Of a stretch of 64,000 nucleotides of DNA, positions 1-6,748 are shown one piece after another. The translations under genes and the position numbers were made by a program. This stretch comes from Sphingobium faniae (GTDB taxonomy: Bacteria; Pseudomonadota; Alphaproteobacteria; Sphingomonadales; Sphingomonadaceae). The stretch spans positions 363,536-427,535 of the forward strand of contig FMTU01000003.1 in NCBI GenBank assembly GCA_900100475.1, read 5' to 3'. The stretch's first letter is position 1. Each line of letters opens with the position of its first letter. The notes beneath the pieces are model-generated. The model saw only the letters and a list, made by a program, of their open reading frames with translations. It ran no database searches and was not told the origin of the DNA.

Positions 1-6
1 CTATTA

Positions 7-107
7 TCACGGGTTTCACGACATGCGATCCCGTGACGCTCTCGGACTGCATCATCTGTCATCTAATCCTTACCGGGACGCTATCAGCCTAGGCCGTCGC
101 GTCCCGG
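7..107. other. two hairpins in the gap below the first small gene
   Basis: Perfect inverted repeats occur at 7-13/30-36 (TCACGGG/CCCGTGA) and 73-81/99-107 (CCGGGACGC/GCGTCCCGG). Neither is followed by a T-run on either strand, so they are not clear intrinsic terminators. They lie downstream of the leftward gene at 124-336 and could be processing or factor-dependent stop signals. No gene is convincing in 1-123. Confidence 0.4.
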
Positions 108-123
108 CTCCCTTCGTTGGAAA

Positions 124-336
124 TCAGTTACCGTCGCCCTTCCGCTCAGCGGCTTCACGCTTGCGGCGGGCGTTGGCCTCCATGAGAGGCGCGATCCGGC
201 GATTGTGGGATGCGGCCAGTTCGGCGCGGGCTTCGTCACGCTGGCGCTTGAAATGCATGGCGGTCTGTTCAAGCGCGCGAACGTCTGCGCTGAATCCTTT
301 CACAATCGCGTCGTGCTTTGATTTACGAATGAACAT
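124..336 (-). CDS. small hypothetical phage protein
   Basis: A 70-residue, charged and mostly helical protein, rich in Arg, Lys, Glu and Ala (ends RRKREAAERKGDGN). It lies just downstream of the SSB gene in the leftward early operon with a 24-bp gap. No recognised domain; a small DNA-associated or coiled-coil protein is possible, but that is only inference. An overlapping frame on the same strand looks like a shadow. Confidence 0.6.
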   Translation of the reverse strand: MFIRKSKHDAIVKGFSADVRALEQTAMHFKRQRDEARAELAASHNRRIAPLMEANARRKREAAERKGDGN

Positions 337-360
337 GGGTTCTCTCCCTGCTATGCTGCC

Positions 361-849
361 TCAGAACGGAACTTCATCGTCAAGATCGTCGTCGAATGAC
401 GAGGGTCGACCGGACGATGAACCGCCGCCGAAGCCATCCTGATTGCTGTGCGTTGAGCCTCCCCAGCCATCATTGCCGCTGGATCGGCCACCGTCAGACT
501 TGGCGCCGTCGAGCATGGTCAGCACCGCGCGAGGCCCGCTCAGCACAACCTCGGTTGTGTAGCGATCGTTGCCCGATTGATCCTGCCATTTGCGGGTGCG
601 AAGCTGGCCTTCGATGTAGATTTTGCTGCCCTTGCGAAGATACTTCTCCGCCACTCCGACGAGGCCATCGGACTGAATTGACACACTGTGCCATTCCGTC
701 CGCTCCTTCTTCTCGCCGGTCTGCTTATCCTTCCAGCTTTCGGATGTAGCGATGCGAAGGTTGGCGATCTTGCCACCGTTCTGGAAGGATTTCACCTCCA
801 CGTCCGCGCCAAGGTTGCCGATCAGGCATACTTTGTTGAGGGAGGCCAT
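361..849 (-). CDS. ssb: single-stranded DNA-binding protein
   Basis: The 162 residues have the standard SSB layout. An N-terminal OB fold (about 1-110) starts [19 protein letters not shown], with the usual EWHSV and [16 protein letters not shown] segments. A Gly/Ser/Asn-rich linker and an acidic tip [10 protein letters not shown] follow, the tip that recruits partner proteins. Length is normal for the family. The start overlaps the stop of the next upstream gene by one base, so translation is coupled. With the YqaJ nuclease two genes upstream it forms a phage recombination module. Confidence 0.96.
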   Translation of the reverse strand: MASLNKVCLIGNLGADVEVKSFQNGGKIANLRIATSESWKDKQTGEKKERTEWHSVSIQSDGLVGVAEKYLRKGSKIYIEGQLRTRKWQDQSGNDRYTTEVVLSGPRAVLTMLDGAKSDGGRSSGNDGWGGSTHSNQDGFGGGSSSGRPSSFDDDLDDEVPF

Positions 850-1511
850 CAGAACTCCACCTCGTCCGTCTCTGCATTGAAGCCCTCACCCATGTCGCTT
901 TCCGGCCTTCCTTCGCGCGCGAAGTTGGAGGCGCGGGCCTGAGACGCGGCTATGACCAGTTCATGCAGTTCGGGCCGCTTCTGCTTCAGTTCATCCAGGC
1001 GCTGGGCCAGTGGCTGCTCGAACGCCTGCAAATCCTCCATGGAGGTGAACGCCTCGACCTTGGCGATGTAGTCAGCGGCCCATTTTGCCGCGCGGTCTTC
1101 TGCGGGCTTGGGCTGATCGACGTTAAGCGGCTTGATCGTCGCCATCACCTTCTTGCCCTTGGTGGCAGTCAGGGCGATCACCATTTCCCGCTCGATATGC
1201 GTCATGTGACTGATGCGAATGCCGCCCACCTTCATACCGCCCCAAGTCACATTGGGATCGCAGAACAGCTTGACCGACCGGCCAGCATAAGCCTTCGCAT
1301 CCGGCCCCCAGGCCGCGACCAGAACGCGGGACATGGATTTGCAGGGCCGCCATGGCTTGTTGTTGTCGCCCTCGAAATAGATCGAGACGGGCTGCTCAGT
1401 GCCGGGACGGATGCTGACATCGCGGATCGTGATGACGCGCGGGCCAGCAAGTAGATCATCGGCGTTGATCTGGTCGGATTTCGGCACAATGACCGCGCTC
1501 ATGTCATTCAC
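849..1511 (-). CDS. conserved phage protein of the recombination module, function unknown
   Basis: A 220-residue protein between the YqaJ-type exonuclease and SSB, overlapping the exonuclease gene by 4 bp and the SSB start by 1 bp. Residues about 20-140 look like a compact beta-rich domain ([60 protein letters not shown]). The C-terminal third is helical and charged. In phages the slot beside an exonuclease and SSB often holds a single-strand annealing protein, but I see no RecT, Erf or Red-beta signature. An annealing or accessory role is inferred from position only. Confidence 0.8.
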   Translation of the reverse strand: MNDMSAVIVPKSDQINADDLLAGPRVITIRDVSIRPGTEQPVSIYFEGDNNKPWRPCKSMSRVLVAAWGPDAKAYAGRSVKLFCDPNVTWGGMKVGGIRISHMTHIEREMVIALTATKGKKVMATIKPLNVDQPKPAEDRAAKWAADYIAKVEAFTSMEDLQAFEQPLAQRLDELKQKRPELHELVIAASQARASNFAREGRPESDMGEGFNAETDEVEF

Positions 1512-2218
1512 GAGAACATCTCCTGTTCAATTCTGCGTTCAGTGGGGATCACAACCGGCATGGCCGCCAGCGTGTCATGATATTGGCGGGCGCGTTCTTC
1601 GATGCGCGATTCGAAAGAGGCCGCAGCGGCCACAATCGCGTCCTGAATTTCGGCGTTCGGATAGACGCGCTTCACGAACATCGGCAGGCCGCCGCTATAG
1701 GATACGAAGTCGATCCACTCGCGTTCAGACACCAGAAGCCCGGTCTGCAATTGCAGCGTGAACTCGTCCGGGACTTCATTTTCGGCGATGGTCTGGATCT
1801 GGTATTTCGCACGGCGGCTCTTGCACTCGATCAGACCATCATCGCCGACAAGTCCATCGGGGCTGTAGCCGATGGTGAATCCCCATTTGTCGTTCGTGAT
1901 GAAACCGACTTCCGTGACCGGCGCGAAATGCTTCGAATATTGCAGCCGCGCCTCGATCTCGTCATCGCGACCGCGCAGCATGTCGTCACTCACATAATGC
2001 GGTTCGACATAATCCGTGATCCGCTGGGCCAGCAGTTCGAATAGATGCGTCCGTTCCTTGTCGTTGCTGGCATATTTCAGCGTCTTGGCGGTCAGGATAT
2101 GTTTGATCTCGCTCGCGCACAGGATGCCGAGGCGCTGCGCCAGCCATTCGTCCGTGCCCTGGATGAGTTCGGCGTGATATACGGGGCCAGTGGCCCCTAT
2201 CTGCGAAACCGCGTTCAC
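1508..2218 (-). CDS. YqaJ-like (lambda exonuclease family) recombination nuclease
   Basis: The 236 residues match the YqaJ viral recombinase fold, a PD-(D/E)XK nuclease that resects double-stranded ends. Near the N-terminus is GTDEWLAQRLG, the family's conserved opening. The catalytic acidic and lysine residues are in GYSPDGLVG followed by LIECKS (roughly 118-136). The start is GTG at 2218, overlapping the stop of the small membrane-protein gene upstream (GTGA). With the unknown protein and SSB it should support phage homologous recombination. Confidence 0.93.
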   Translation of the reverse strand: MNAVSQIGATGPVYHAELIQGTDEWLAQRLGILCASEIKHILTAKTLKYASNDKERTHLFELLAQRITDYVEPHYVSDDMLRGRDDEIEARLQYSKHFAPVTEVGFITNDKWGFTIGYSPDGLVGDDGLIECKSRRAKYQIQTIAENEVPDEFTLQLQTGLLVSEREWIDFVSYSGGLPMFVKRVYPNAEIQDAIVAAAASFESRIEERARQYHDTLAAMPVVIPTERRIEQEMFS

Positions 2219-2352
2219 AACCCACCTCCAAGCACCATCCCAATGAACAGGGCGCAGAGAAGCAGAGACGCCTTATCGAAGGCGGTAAGCGGGATGCAGA
2301 TGTGGCCTTCGGGGGCGGCCAGGGCTGCGTGGGCTTTGTGGAGGGTGGTCAT
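2215..2352 (-). CDS. small membrane protein (45 aa), twin of the one at 3226-3366
   Basis: It begins MTTLHKAHAALAAPEGH and ends in a hydrophobic segment LLLCALFIGMVLGGGL, a probable single membrane span. It shares its plan with the 46-residue product at 3226-3366 (MTT-[LF]-H-[KQ]-A start, IGM[VI]LGG end), so the two look like duplicates. Both are coupled by GTGA overlap to the next gene downstream. Function unknown. Confidence 0.7.
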   Translation of the reverse strand: MTTLHKAHAALAAPEGHICIPLTAFDKASLLLCALFIGMVLGGGL

Positions 2353-2621
2353 CGACGTAACTCCATCTTTTGCTGAAAGGCGGCGCGATGCTGCTCATCC
2401 ATGGTCACGGGCGGCTCGCCCTCGCACATGTCGGAGAAGGCGTCGGCGGCCGCGTCGTCCATCTCGTCCTGCGTCATGGGGCGCCAGCCGTGGCCGCAGC
2501 ATGTTTCGCACTCGACCTCATAGATGCCGGGTCCAAGGCGAGGCTGACGCTTCATGGTGAAGCCGCTGCCGTCGCAGTCGGTGCATTCCACATCGGGAGC
2601 GAAGCCGCTGAGATAGTCCAT
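2349..2621 (-). CDS. DnaJ-type zinc-finger small phage protein
   Basis: The 90 residues carry two cysteine pairs spaced as in DnaJ zinc domains: CTDCDGSGF near residue 13 and CETCCGHGW near residue 38. The C-terminal part is acidic and helical. Small phage proteins with one CxxCxGxG-like module are common and of unknown role. It overlaps the downstream membrane-protein gene by 4 bp. Zinc binding is a safe inference; nothing more is. Confidence 0.8.
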   Translation of the reverse strand: MDYLSGFAPDVECTDCDGSGFTMKRQPRLGPGIYEVECETCCGHGWRPMTQDEMDDAAADAFSDMCEGEPPVTMDEQHRAAFQQKMELRR

Positions 2622-2625
2622 CGCC

Positions 2626-2979
2626 CTACCCCTTCACCGGCAGAGCATCGACCGCATCACGGAAGGACGCAGGGGCAGCATCATGCTCTTTTATCAGAGC
2701 GATTACCGCGTTCTTCACTTCCGCAGCGGTCTTGAGAACCTTCTGCTGCTCCTTGGCCTTTTCGACCTGGACGAACATATCGGCTATGGCGGCTTCGAGA
2801 GTGTCGCCATTACCATGGCAACTAATATCCCGAACAACATCACCCTTCGGCCAGTAGCAAGATGCGCCCCAATTCCTGAGGCCATGGGTGCCGGGCGTGT
2901 AAACCGTCAAGCCGGGTACGCCCTGAATGGAAGCGAGAAAATCCTGCGCGACCTGCGCCTTGTCGTTGGTATCAACCAT
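2626..2979 (-). CDS. hypothetical phage protein
   Basis: A 117-residue soluble protein starting MVDTNDKAQVAQDF; ATG at 2979 is chosen because GAGGGAG lies 7 bases upstream. The first half (about 20-60) contains a predicted beta region with TVYTPGTHGLRNWGASCYW; the second half is helical and Lys/Glu-rich. It overlaps the upstream gene by 8 bp. Not recognised. Confidence 0.7.
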   Translation of the reverse strand: MVDTNDKAQVAQDFLASIQGVPGLTVYTPGTHGLRNWGASCYWPKGDVVRDISCHGNGDTLEAAIADMFVQVEKAKEQQKVLKTAAEVKNAVIALIKEHDAAPASFRDAVDALPVKG

Positions 2980-3229
2980 GTTCAATCTCCCTCAACTGCC
3001 GACGAAGGCGCGGCAGGGCTAAAAGTGCGCTCATGGAGCGTTCGAATTGCTGCACCTGGCTGCGCGGAAGTGGATTGCTCAGGCGGCTGAACTTGCGGGT
3101 TTCTTCCTGCGTGGCGGCAAGCTGACGAGCGATCTCGTCTTTCCGCTCCAGCCGCTGGCGATCTTCCCGATCCGCGACGTGCTGGCAGTGATTGCCGTCG
3201 AAATAGCTGGCCTCAGAGTAGAGGGTCAC
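2972..3229 (-). CDS. small charged hypothetical protein
   Basis: An 85-residue protein read from the GTG at 3229, which overlaps the stop of the 46-residue membrane-protein gene (GTGA), the same coupling seen at 2215-2218. The open frame extends further upstream but there crosses the small gene and reads like non-coding sequence. The product is helical and rich in Arg, Gln and Glu. Function unknown. Confidence 0.6.
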   Translation of the reverse strand: MTLYSEASYFDGNHCQHVADREDRQRLERKDEIARQLAATQEETRKFSRLSNPLPRSQVQQFERSMSALLALPRLRRQLREIEHG

Positions 3230-3366
3230 AGTCCCAACCCTCCCAGGATCATCCCGATCACCAGCGAGCACAGCGAGAGCGTGACAGTCTCCGTCACCGT
3301 AAGGCGGATGCTGGACCAGCCGTCGGGGTCGGTCAGGGCGGATAGGGCCTGGTGGAAGGTGGTCAT
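3226..3366 (-). CDS. small membrane protein (46 aa), twin of 2215-2352
   Basis: It starts MTTFHQALSALTDPDGW and ends with a hydrophobic stretch LSLCSLVIGMILGGLGL, one probable membrane span. The strong resemblance to the 45-residue protein at 2215-2352 indicates an old duplication inside the operon. An AGG lies just upstream of the ATG. Function unknown. Confidence 0.7.
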   Translation of the reverse strand: MTTFHQALSALTDPDGWSSIRLTVTETVTLSLCSLVIGMILGGLGL

Positions 3367-3413
3367 AAAACCTCCATATTCCTCGCCCCGGTGAGGACCG
3401 GGGTCCGGGGGCG

Positions 3414-3590
3414 TTAGAAATTCCAGGGGGTGGCACCCATGCCCTTCGCGACAGCGCGGGCTTCACGCTTGCTGATGACGTGGATCGTCTCGACATGCTC
3501 GCGCTGGCCGTTGCTGATGCGAACGATGTCCAGCACGGGGGCCTTGGCGCGGGTGCCTGTGTAAAATTCTGCTGCGAGGGTCATCTTCAT
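3414..3590 (-). CDS. first gene of the leftward operon, hypothetical (58 aa)
   Basis: Reads MKMTLAAEFYTGTRAKAPVL and ends ATPWNF; a short basic protein. A GGAGAT just upstream supports ATG at 3590. It is the promoter-proximal gene of the leftward operon, starting about 35 bp below the -10 of the promoter at 3626-3655. The N-terminus resembles a beta-hairpin; no family recognised. Confidence 0.6.
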   Translation of the reverse strand: MKMTLAAEFYTGTRAKAPVLDIVRISNGQREHVETIHVISKREARAVAKGMGATPWNF

Positions 3591-3625
3591 CTCCGTCTCA
3601 GGCCCGATTGCCTTTCGATGGAGGT

Positions 3626-3680
3626 GTTATAGGTTGGTTTAATCCAACCCGTCAAGAGAAAAGGTTGGGTCGGTCCAACT
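3626..3680 (-). promoter_or_regulatory. leftward early promoter (PL) with two operators
   Basis: On the minus strand TTGACG (3650-3655) and TATAAC (3626-3631) are separated by exactly 18 bp, and those 18 bp are a perfect inverted repeat, GGTTGG-N6-CCAACC (3632-3649). A second, one-mismatch operator (GGTTGG-N6-CCAACT, 3663-3680) is centred 31 bp upstream, about three helical turns. The same arrangement recurs at 5576-5605 beside the repressor gene. Binding would directly cover the promoter. The repressor assignment is inference. Confidence 0.8.
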
Positions 3681-3795
3681 TTCTTCTCCCCCGCCCGCGA
3701 ATCACCTGCTGGCGGCGGAGAAGCAGGACGGGCCGGGGGATTTGGGAATGCGCTGACGGGCGAGGCGCTTAAGCTGGGCGGGAGCGGGAATAAGA

Positions 3796-3838
3796 AAGGG
3801 CAGCGCGACCGGGGAACCCCAATCCAGACGCTGCCCTT
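3796..3838. other. long hairpin in a 420-bp gene-free stretch
   Basis: Between the leftward promoter and 4010 I see no convincing gene. This stretch holds a perfect 10-bp inverted repeat (AAGGGCAGCG 3796-3805, CGCTGCCCTT 3829-3838) enclosing GGGGAACCCC, followed by a 6-bp hairpin at 3846-3863. Read leftward, the stem is followed by TTCTTATT, so it could stop transcription coming from the genes above. A small structured RNA is an alternative. Confidence 0.45.
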
Positions 3839-4009
3839 ATCGACGTCCGGCGATCAACCCGGACGGCCTTGCAAGTAAGGTCTTCAAGACGCGGCCAGCG
3901 CGAAGCTACGACCAAAGAGACGGCCTAACCGCGTAATGATTGATGCTATACGTCCTGAAGCCCGCCATGTCCAATCCGTCCAATGCGAATCGGTTATGCC
4001 TCGATACCG

Positions 4010-4255
4010 TTATTCTGCGACCCGAAGGTAGAGTGACACTCCGCCTTTCACTGGCCCGGTGGTTTCGACTACCGGGCCGTTTTTTTGGGCAGCCGAAAGC
4101 CATTGAGCGAGGTGGATCGCTACCTGGGGGTGTATCCACGTCCCACGGTGCTCATTGGCACCAGCCGTAATGGATTGCACAATGAGGTCCCTGCTAATCT
4201 GCAGGGACCCCTCCAATTCCGCTTTTGTTGAGATGATCAGCGCCGACGACTGCAA
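4010..4255 (-). pseudogene. truncated KilA-N-domain protein
   Basis: The first 54 residues match the C-terminal half of a KilA-N domain, with the typical GTWIHPQVAIHLAQWLS. Right after this the reading frame enters an intrinsic terminator (4053-4086) and loses family resemblance. The product would be 81 residues with no N-terminal half. It looks like a recombination remnant of a phage antirepressor or regulator rather than a working protein. Confidence 0.6.
4053..4086 (+). terminator. strong intrinsic terminator, rightward
   Basis: GGCCCGGT (4053-4060) pairs with ACCGGGCC (4071-4078) and is followed by G and seven T residues (4080-4086). It faces right, yet no clear rightward gene lies upstream, so it would end an unannotated short transcript from the 3690-4050 interval or was brought in with the sequence that truncated the KilA-N gene. 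Confidence 0.75.
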
Positions 4256-4273
4256 GGGAGAGGTTGCGGTGCA

Positions 4274-4615
4274 CTACCCTGCGGCGAGAATACCGAGCTT
4301 GGACAAGACTGTAAGCACAGCGATCACTAAGGCTGCGCCACCACTGACTGCGGTCACAATGAAACCTTTTCCCGCCATGGTCGCCTTGATAACAGCGATA
4401 TCGGCTGGCATCGGCTCAGTGCGCGCGTCGATCCTGTCCACCTGCTTTACCAGATGGGCAACGTCAGATTCCAACTTGGCGACACGCGCATCCATGCCTC
4501 CAGATGTGCCATCTCCGCCGCCAGATTTCAAGGCTTCCATCTGACGGTGAAGCTCGTTGTTGGCCGCCGTTAGTTCGCGATCCGCCGCATCGAAGGGGTA
4601 TAGATTGCCCATCAT
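4274..4615 (-). CDS. coiled-coil protein with C-terminal membrane anchor
   Basis: 113 residues. About 10-75 form heptad-like helices (LTAANNELHRQMEALK, VAKLESDVAHLVKQVDRIDA). A Gly-rich hinge and a hydrophobic C-terminal span (about 85-108, VSGGAALVIAVLTVL) follow. Similar short proteins occur in phages and plasmids without known function. It overlaps the upstream gene by 4 bp. An anchored coiled coil is visible; a role in exclusion or lysis is speculative. Confidence 0.75.
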   Translation of the reverse strand: MMGNLYPFDAADRELTAANNELHRQMEALKSGGGDGTSGGMDARVAKLESDVAHLVKQVDRIDARTEPMPADIAVIKATMAGKGFIVTAVSGGAALVIAVLTVLSKLGILAAG

Positions 4616-4833
4616 TCTTCCTTACCGCCGATTTCATCAATCGCTGATGACAATGCTTTCATCGCATCAAAATATCGATTCAACTCAGCATAAGCGGCCT
4701 GATCTTCACCGTTAAGAATGCGGGCTTGGATCGCACTAAGGGCATTGGCGACCCCCATGAATCTTATTCCCAATTTGATTACATCACCCTTGGTTGCGGG
4801 TTCTGCCCAGGCGGAAAATCCATCGCTCATCAA
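4612..4833 (-). CDS. small hypothetical protein
   Basis: A 73-residue, helical, acidic soluble protein starting MMSDGFSAWAEP. It is coupled by a 4-bp overlap to the coiled-coil membrane protein downstream, so the two are probably made together. Lying between the repressor gene and the leftward promoter, it may be expressed in the lysogen. No family recognised. Confidence 0.65.
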   Translation of the reverse strand: MMSDGFSAWAEPATKGDVIKLGIRFMGVANALSAIQARILNGEDQAAYAELNRYFDAMKALSSAIDEIGGKEE

Positions 4834-5081
4834 TGCCTCCGCGCCGACCAGATGAACCGGCCAAAAATAGTCTTAATCATCGTCCTGCCAGCCTTTCATC
4901 CACAGCTATTCCGCCCCTCCCCGGCTGTGATCTTTCCTATTTGTTCACCCCTCCATATGAGAACAGATGCAGAACATCGAATCGGAGACGGGAAGGATGG
5001 ACAGACGAACGGAGCCGATTTTGGCTGAGCCTGCTTGTGGGGCGGGGTGTGAAATCTGCTTTGTGGAATGCGCCGCTCTGC

Positions 5082-5522
5082 TCAATTTAATTGCTCGGCT
5101 TCGCCGCCAGCATGAGATGCTTCTGCGGGAATTGAGCCTGCGGCCTCACGGCTCCGGTTATGAAGATCTATCATATCTCGAAGAGCATCTGGAAACTGCA
5201 CAGCGAGCTTTCGAGCGCGTCCGTCCTCGTATGGATCGATCCCCACCGAGTTCAGCAGCAGACCAAATGTTGCTGTCAGCACGGATGCATTAGGGAGCGC
5301 CGTTGAAGCTCCGGGCAGAAGGTCGCAGACGCTTATCTCAAGCGCATTGGCAAGGCGCGTCAGGGTGGACAGCTTAATGTCCCTCCCGTCCTCCAATATC
5401 TCCTTTACCAAAGATTTGCTCTTGCCCACCTGTTGAGAGAGCGTCGTTGGAGCAATGCCCTTTCGCGCGATTTCACGAGCAAGCGCATCCCTTACAAAAC
5501 TGAAATCATAGTCCGTCGCCAT
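5082..5522 (-). CDS. CI-like phage repressor (Xre family)
   Basis: 146 residues from ATG at 5522, starting MATDYDFSFVRDALAREI. Residues about 20-65 form a classic Xre helix-turn-helix (TTLSQQVGKSKSLVKEILED, then LSTLTRLANALEISVCDLLP). The C-terminal half is helical and lacks the LexA-type Ser-Lys autocleavage domain, so RecA-driven self-cleavage is not expected. The open frame extends to 5768 but there overlaps the promoter and Cro-like gene, so the internal start is preferred. It is divergent from the Cro-like gene, with the 5582-5599 operator between them. Confidence 0.88.
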   Translation of the reverse strand: MATDYDFSFVRDALAREIARKGIAPTTLSQQVGKSKSLVKEILEDGRDIKLSTLTRLANALEISVCDLLPGASTALPNASVLTATFGLLLNSVGIDPYEDGRARKLAVQFPDALRDMIDLHNRSREAAGSIPAEASHAGGEAEQLN

Positions 5523-5575
5523 GGGGCCTTTTTCCCACGGGTTGGACGTATCTGGATAGGTCCGCGCAATCCAAC

Positions 5576-5605
5576 TTGACGGGTTGGGTCTATCCAACCT
5601 ATAAG
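5576..5605 (+). promoter_or_regulatory. rightward early promoter (PR) with operator in the spacer
   Basis: TTGACG (5576-5581) and TATAAG (5600-5605) are separated by 18 bp that are the perfect inverted repeat GGTTGG-N6-CCAACC (5582-5599). This duplicates the leftward promoter at 3626-3655 base for base except for the N6 centre and the last base of the -10. Lone half-sites occur upstream (GGTTGG 5540-5545, CCAACT 5571-5576). The first downstream gene starts at 5613, 8 bp after the -10, so the message may be nearly leaderless. Confidence 0.82.
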
Positions 5606-5612
5606 ATGGCTC

Positions 5613-5816
5613 ATGGCTGATCTTATTCACGACATCGAAGCGTTCTGTGCAAAGCAGAAAATGTCTCCATGGCAATTCGGCCTGCTGGCGCTCAACGATA
5701 AGCCCTTTGTGAAGCAGGTTCGGAATGGTCGGCGGGTATGGCCCGACACCGAGGCAAAAATCCGCCACTTCATGGCCACCTACCGCCCCGCCAAGACCGA
5801 GGAGCGCGCAGCATGA
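5613..5816 (+). CDS. Cro-like regulator
   Basis: 67 residues with a compact helical fold (HDIEAFCAKQKMSPWQFGLL, then DKPFVKQVRNGRRVWPDTEA) resembling the small Cro-type regulators found opposite the repressor in alphaproteobacterial phages. It begins directly after the operator-promoter at 5576-5605. It should compete with the repressor for the GGTTGG-N6-CCAACC sites; this is inferred from position and fold. Confidence 0.75.
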   Translation: MADLIHDIEAFCAKQKMSPWQFGLLALNDKPFVKQVRNGRRVWPDTEAKIRHFMATYRPAKTEERAA

Positions 5817-5983
5817 GCGGGGATATTCTCGCGGCCAACAGCGCCATCATGGCTGATGTCATCCGCTTTCTCCGCGCCAATTCTTCCGAGCGTATTCGCG
5901 CAGTTCGGCAAGCACGGGAGAATATCGAATTTCGAGCACGTCTCGAAAATAGTCCTGCGCCGCACTCTCGCCGGGAGCGCTGA
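5813..5983 (+). CDS. possible small protein coupled to the Cro-like gene
   Basis: 56 residues, MSGDILAANSAIMADVIRFL onward, starting within an ATGA overlap with the Cro-like stop. The coupling and helical N-terminus favour a real gene. Its 3' two-thirds, however, lie antisense to the well-supported leftward gene at 5859-6128. One of the two frames may be spurious. Confidence 0.4.
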   Translation: MSGDILAANSAIMADVIRFLRANSSERIRAVRQARENIEFRARLENSPAPHSRRER

Positions 5984-6128
5984 AATGGTAAGTGAGGCTG
6001 TTAGCGAAATCGTCAACGTCCTTTGGGCTTGCCAAGCCCCGGTTGACGAGCACCCGCATTGCGTTTGTTCCGGCTGTGAGGCCAGCAAGCGCCATCGCAG
6101 TAACGGCGGTAACCACTTCATCATCCAT
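5859..6128 (-). CDS. hypothetical protein antisense to the early rightward operon
   Basis: 89 residues from ATG at 6128, with a strong GGAGA ribosome site 7 bases upstream. It starts MDDEVVTAVTAMALAGLTAG and continues with a soluble helical part (RGLASPKDVDDFANSLTYHF). Small proteins of this form occur in sphingomonad phages and plasmids. It sits on the opposite strand to its neighbours and overlaps the small rightward frame at 5813-5983. Function unknown. Confidence 0.6.
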   Translation of the reverse strand: MDDEVVTAVTAMALAGLTAGTNAMRVLVNRGLASPKDVDDFANSLTYHFSAPGESAAQDYFRDVLEIRYSPVLAELREYARKNWRGESG

Positions 6129-6146
6129 CCCGAATCTCCTTCGGGA
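6128..6146. promoter_or_regulatory. hairpin shared by two divergent ribosome sites
   Basis: TCCCGAA (6128-6134) pairs with TTCGGGA (6140-6146). The 5-base loop, read leftward, is the GGAGA site of the gene starting at 6128; read rightward, the end of the stem runs into GGGAGG before the gene at 6158. Either transcript would carry its own ribosome site in or next to the stem. A regulatory effect is inference. Confidence 0.35.
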
Positions 6147-6157
6147 GGCACGATAGC

Positions 6158-6256
6158 ATGAGCGCGCCCTATCGCATCCGCCACCCCTTCCAGCCTCTCG
6201 CCACCCTCGCCTTCTGGTGGGGCATCCTCCGCATGTTCGTGACGGGGAGGGCGTAG
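6158..6256 (+). CDS. very small hypothetical protein (32 aa)
   Basis: Starts MSAPYRIRHPFQPLATLAFW and ends FVTGRA; a basic N-terminus and a short hydrophobic centre. GGGAGG lies upstream and the stop directly abuts the next ATG at 6257, so it fits the operon. It may associate with membranes. Function unknown. Confidence 0.5.
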   Translation: MSAPYRIRHPFQPLATLAFWWGILRMFVTGRA

Positions 6257-6556
6257 ATGGCCCACATCTGGAAAGCTGGCGATCTGGCACGGTGCGTCAT
6301 TGATGACGACTGCCCTATCTTCCCAACCAGCAGCCGCCGGGTAAAGGGCGCTGTTTATCGTGTAATGGACGTGAAGACCATCAACGATGTCTACGGCAAC
6401 CCGGTGGTCGGATTGAAGATGGATCGGCACAATCCGGTTCATCCGGTCACCGGCAAGAAAGGCTATAGCAGCCACATTTGCTTCCGTCCCATCCTCCCCG
6501 CTGAACCTGCCTTCACCGAAGCCATGCGCCACCTGCGCCCCAAGGTGGAGGCATAG
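6257..6556 (+). CDS. hypothetical early phage protein
   Basis: 99 residues with a beta-rich, SH3-like look: it opens MAHIWKAGDLARCV, then RRVKGAVYRVMDV and VVGLKMD. Small phage proteins with this opening are found next to replication genes, and their function is not known. It begins on the base after the previous stop and ends on the base before the next start. Confidence 0.7.
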   Translation: MAHIWKAGDLARCVIDDDCPIFPTSSRRVKGAVYRVMDVKTINDVYGNPVVGLKMDRHNPVHPVTGKKGYSSHICFRPILPAEPAFTEAMRHLRPKVEA

Positions 6557-6745
6557 ATGCGCCCGGATCGCACTTCCGAAGAGGAACGCGACTTCCTCCG
6601 CTATTACGCCCGCGTACTGCTGCGTGAGGCAAAGGCGCGTCGTGGGACTGCGTTCGCGCACATTCTCATGGCTGGTGCCGCTCGCGCCCGCCGCGAAGCT
6701 ATGTCCATCCGTCCGGCTCAGGCCGATCTGTTCGGAGGGATATAG
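6557..6745 (+). CDS. small hypothetical protein
   Basis: 62 residues, Arg/Glu/Ala-rich and helical, starting MRPDRTSEEERDFLRYYARV. The C-terminal QADLFGGI resembles a clamp-binding QxxLF-type motif, which could link it to the host sliding clamp; this is speculative. Tightly packed between neighbours. Confidence 0.6.
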   Translation: MRPDRTSEEERDFLRYYARVLLREAKARRGTAFAHILMAGAARARREAMSIRPAQADLFGGI

Positions 6746-6748
6746 GCG

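Noticed and set aside
3906..4170. Short frames on both strands over the terminator region
   Set aside because: Both translate the hairpin and its T-run and match no family.
4967..5293. A 108-codon plus-strand frame opposite the repressor C-terminus
   Set aside because: Helical and not absurd in composition, but it lies antisense to a repressor with a clear helix-turn-helix and has no coupled neighbour.
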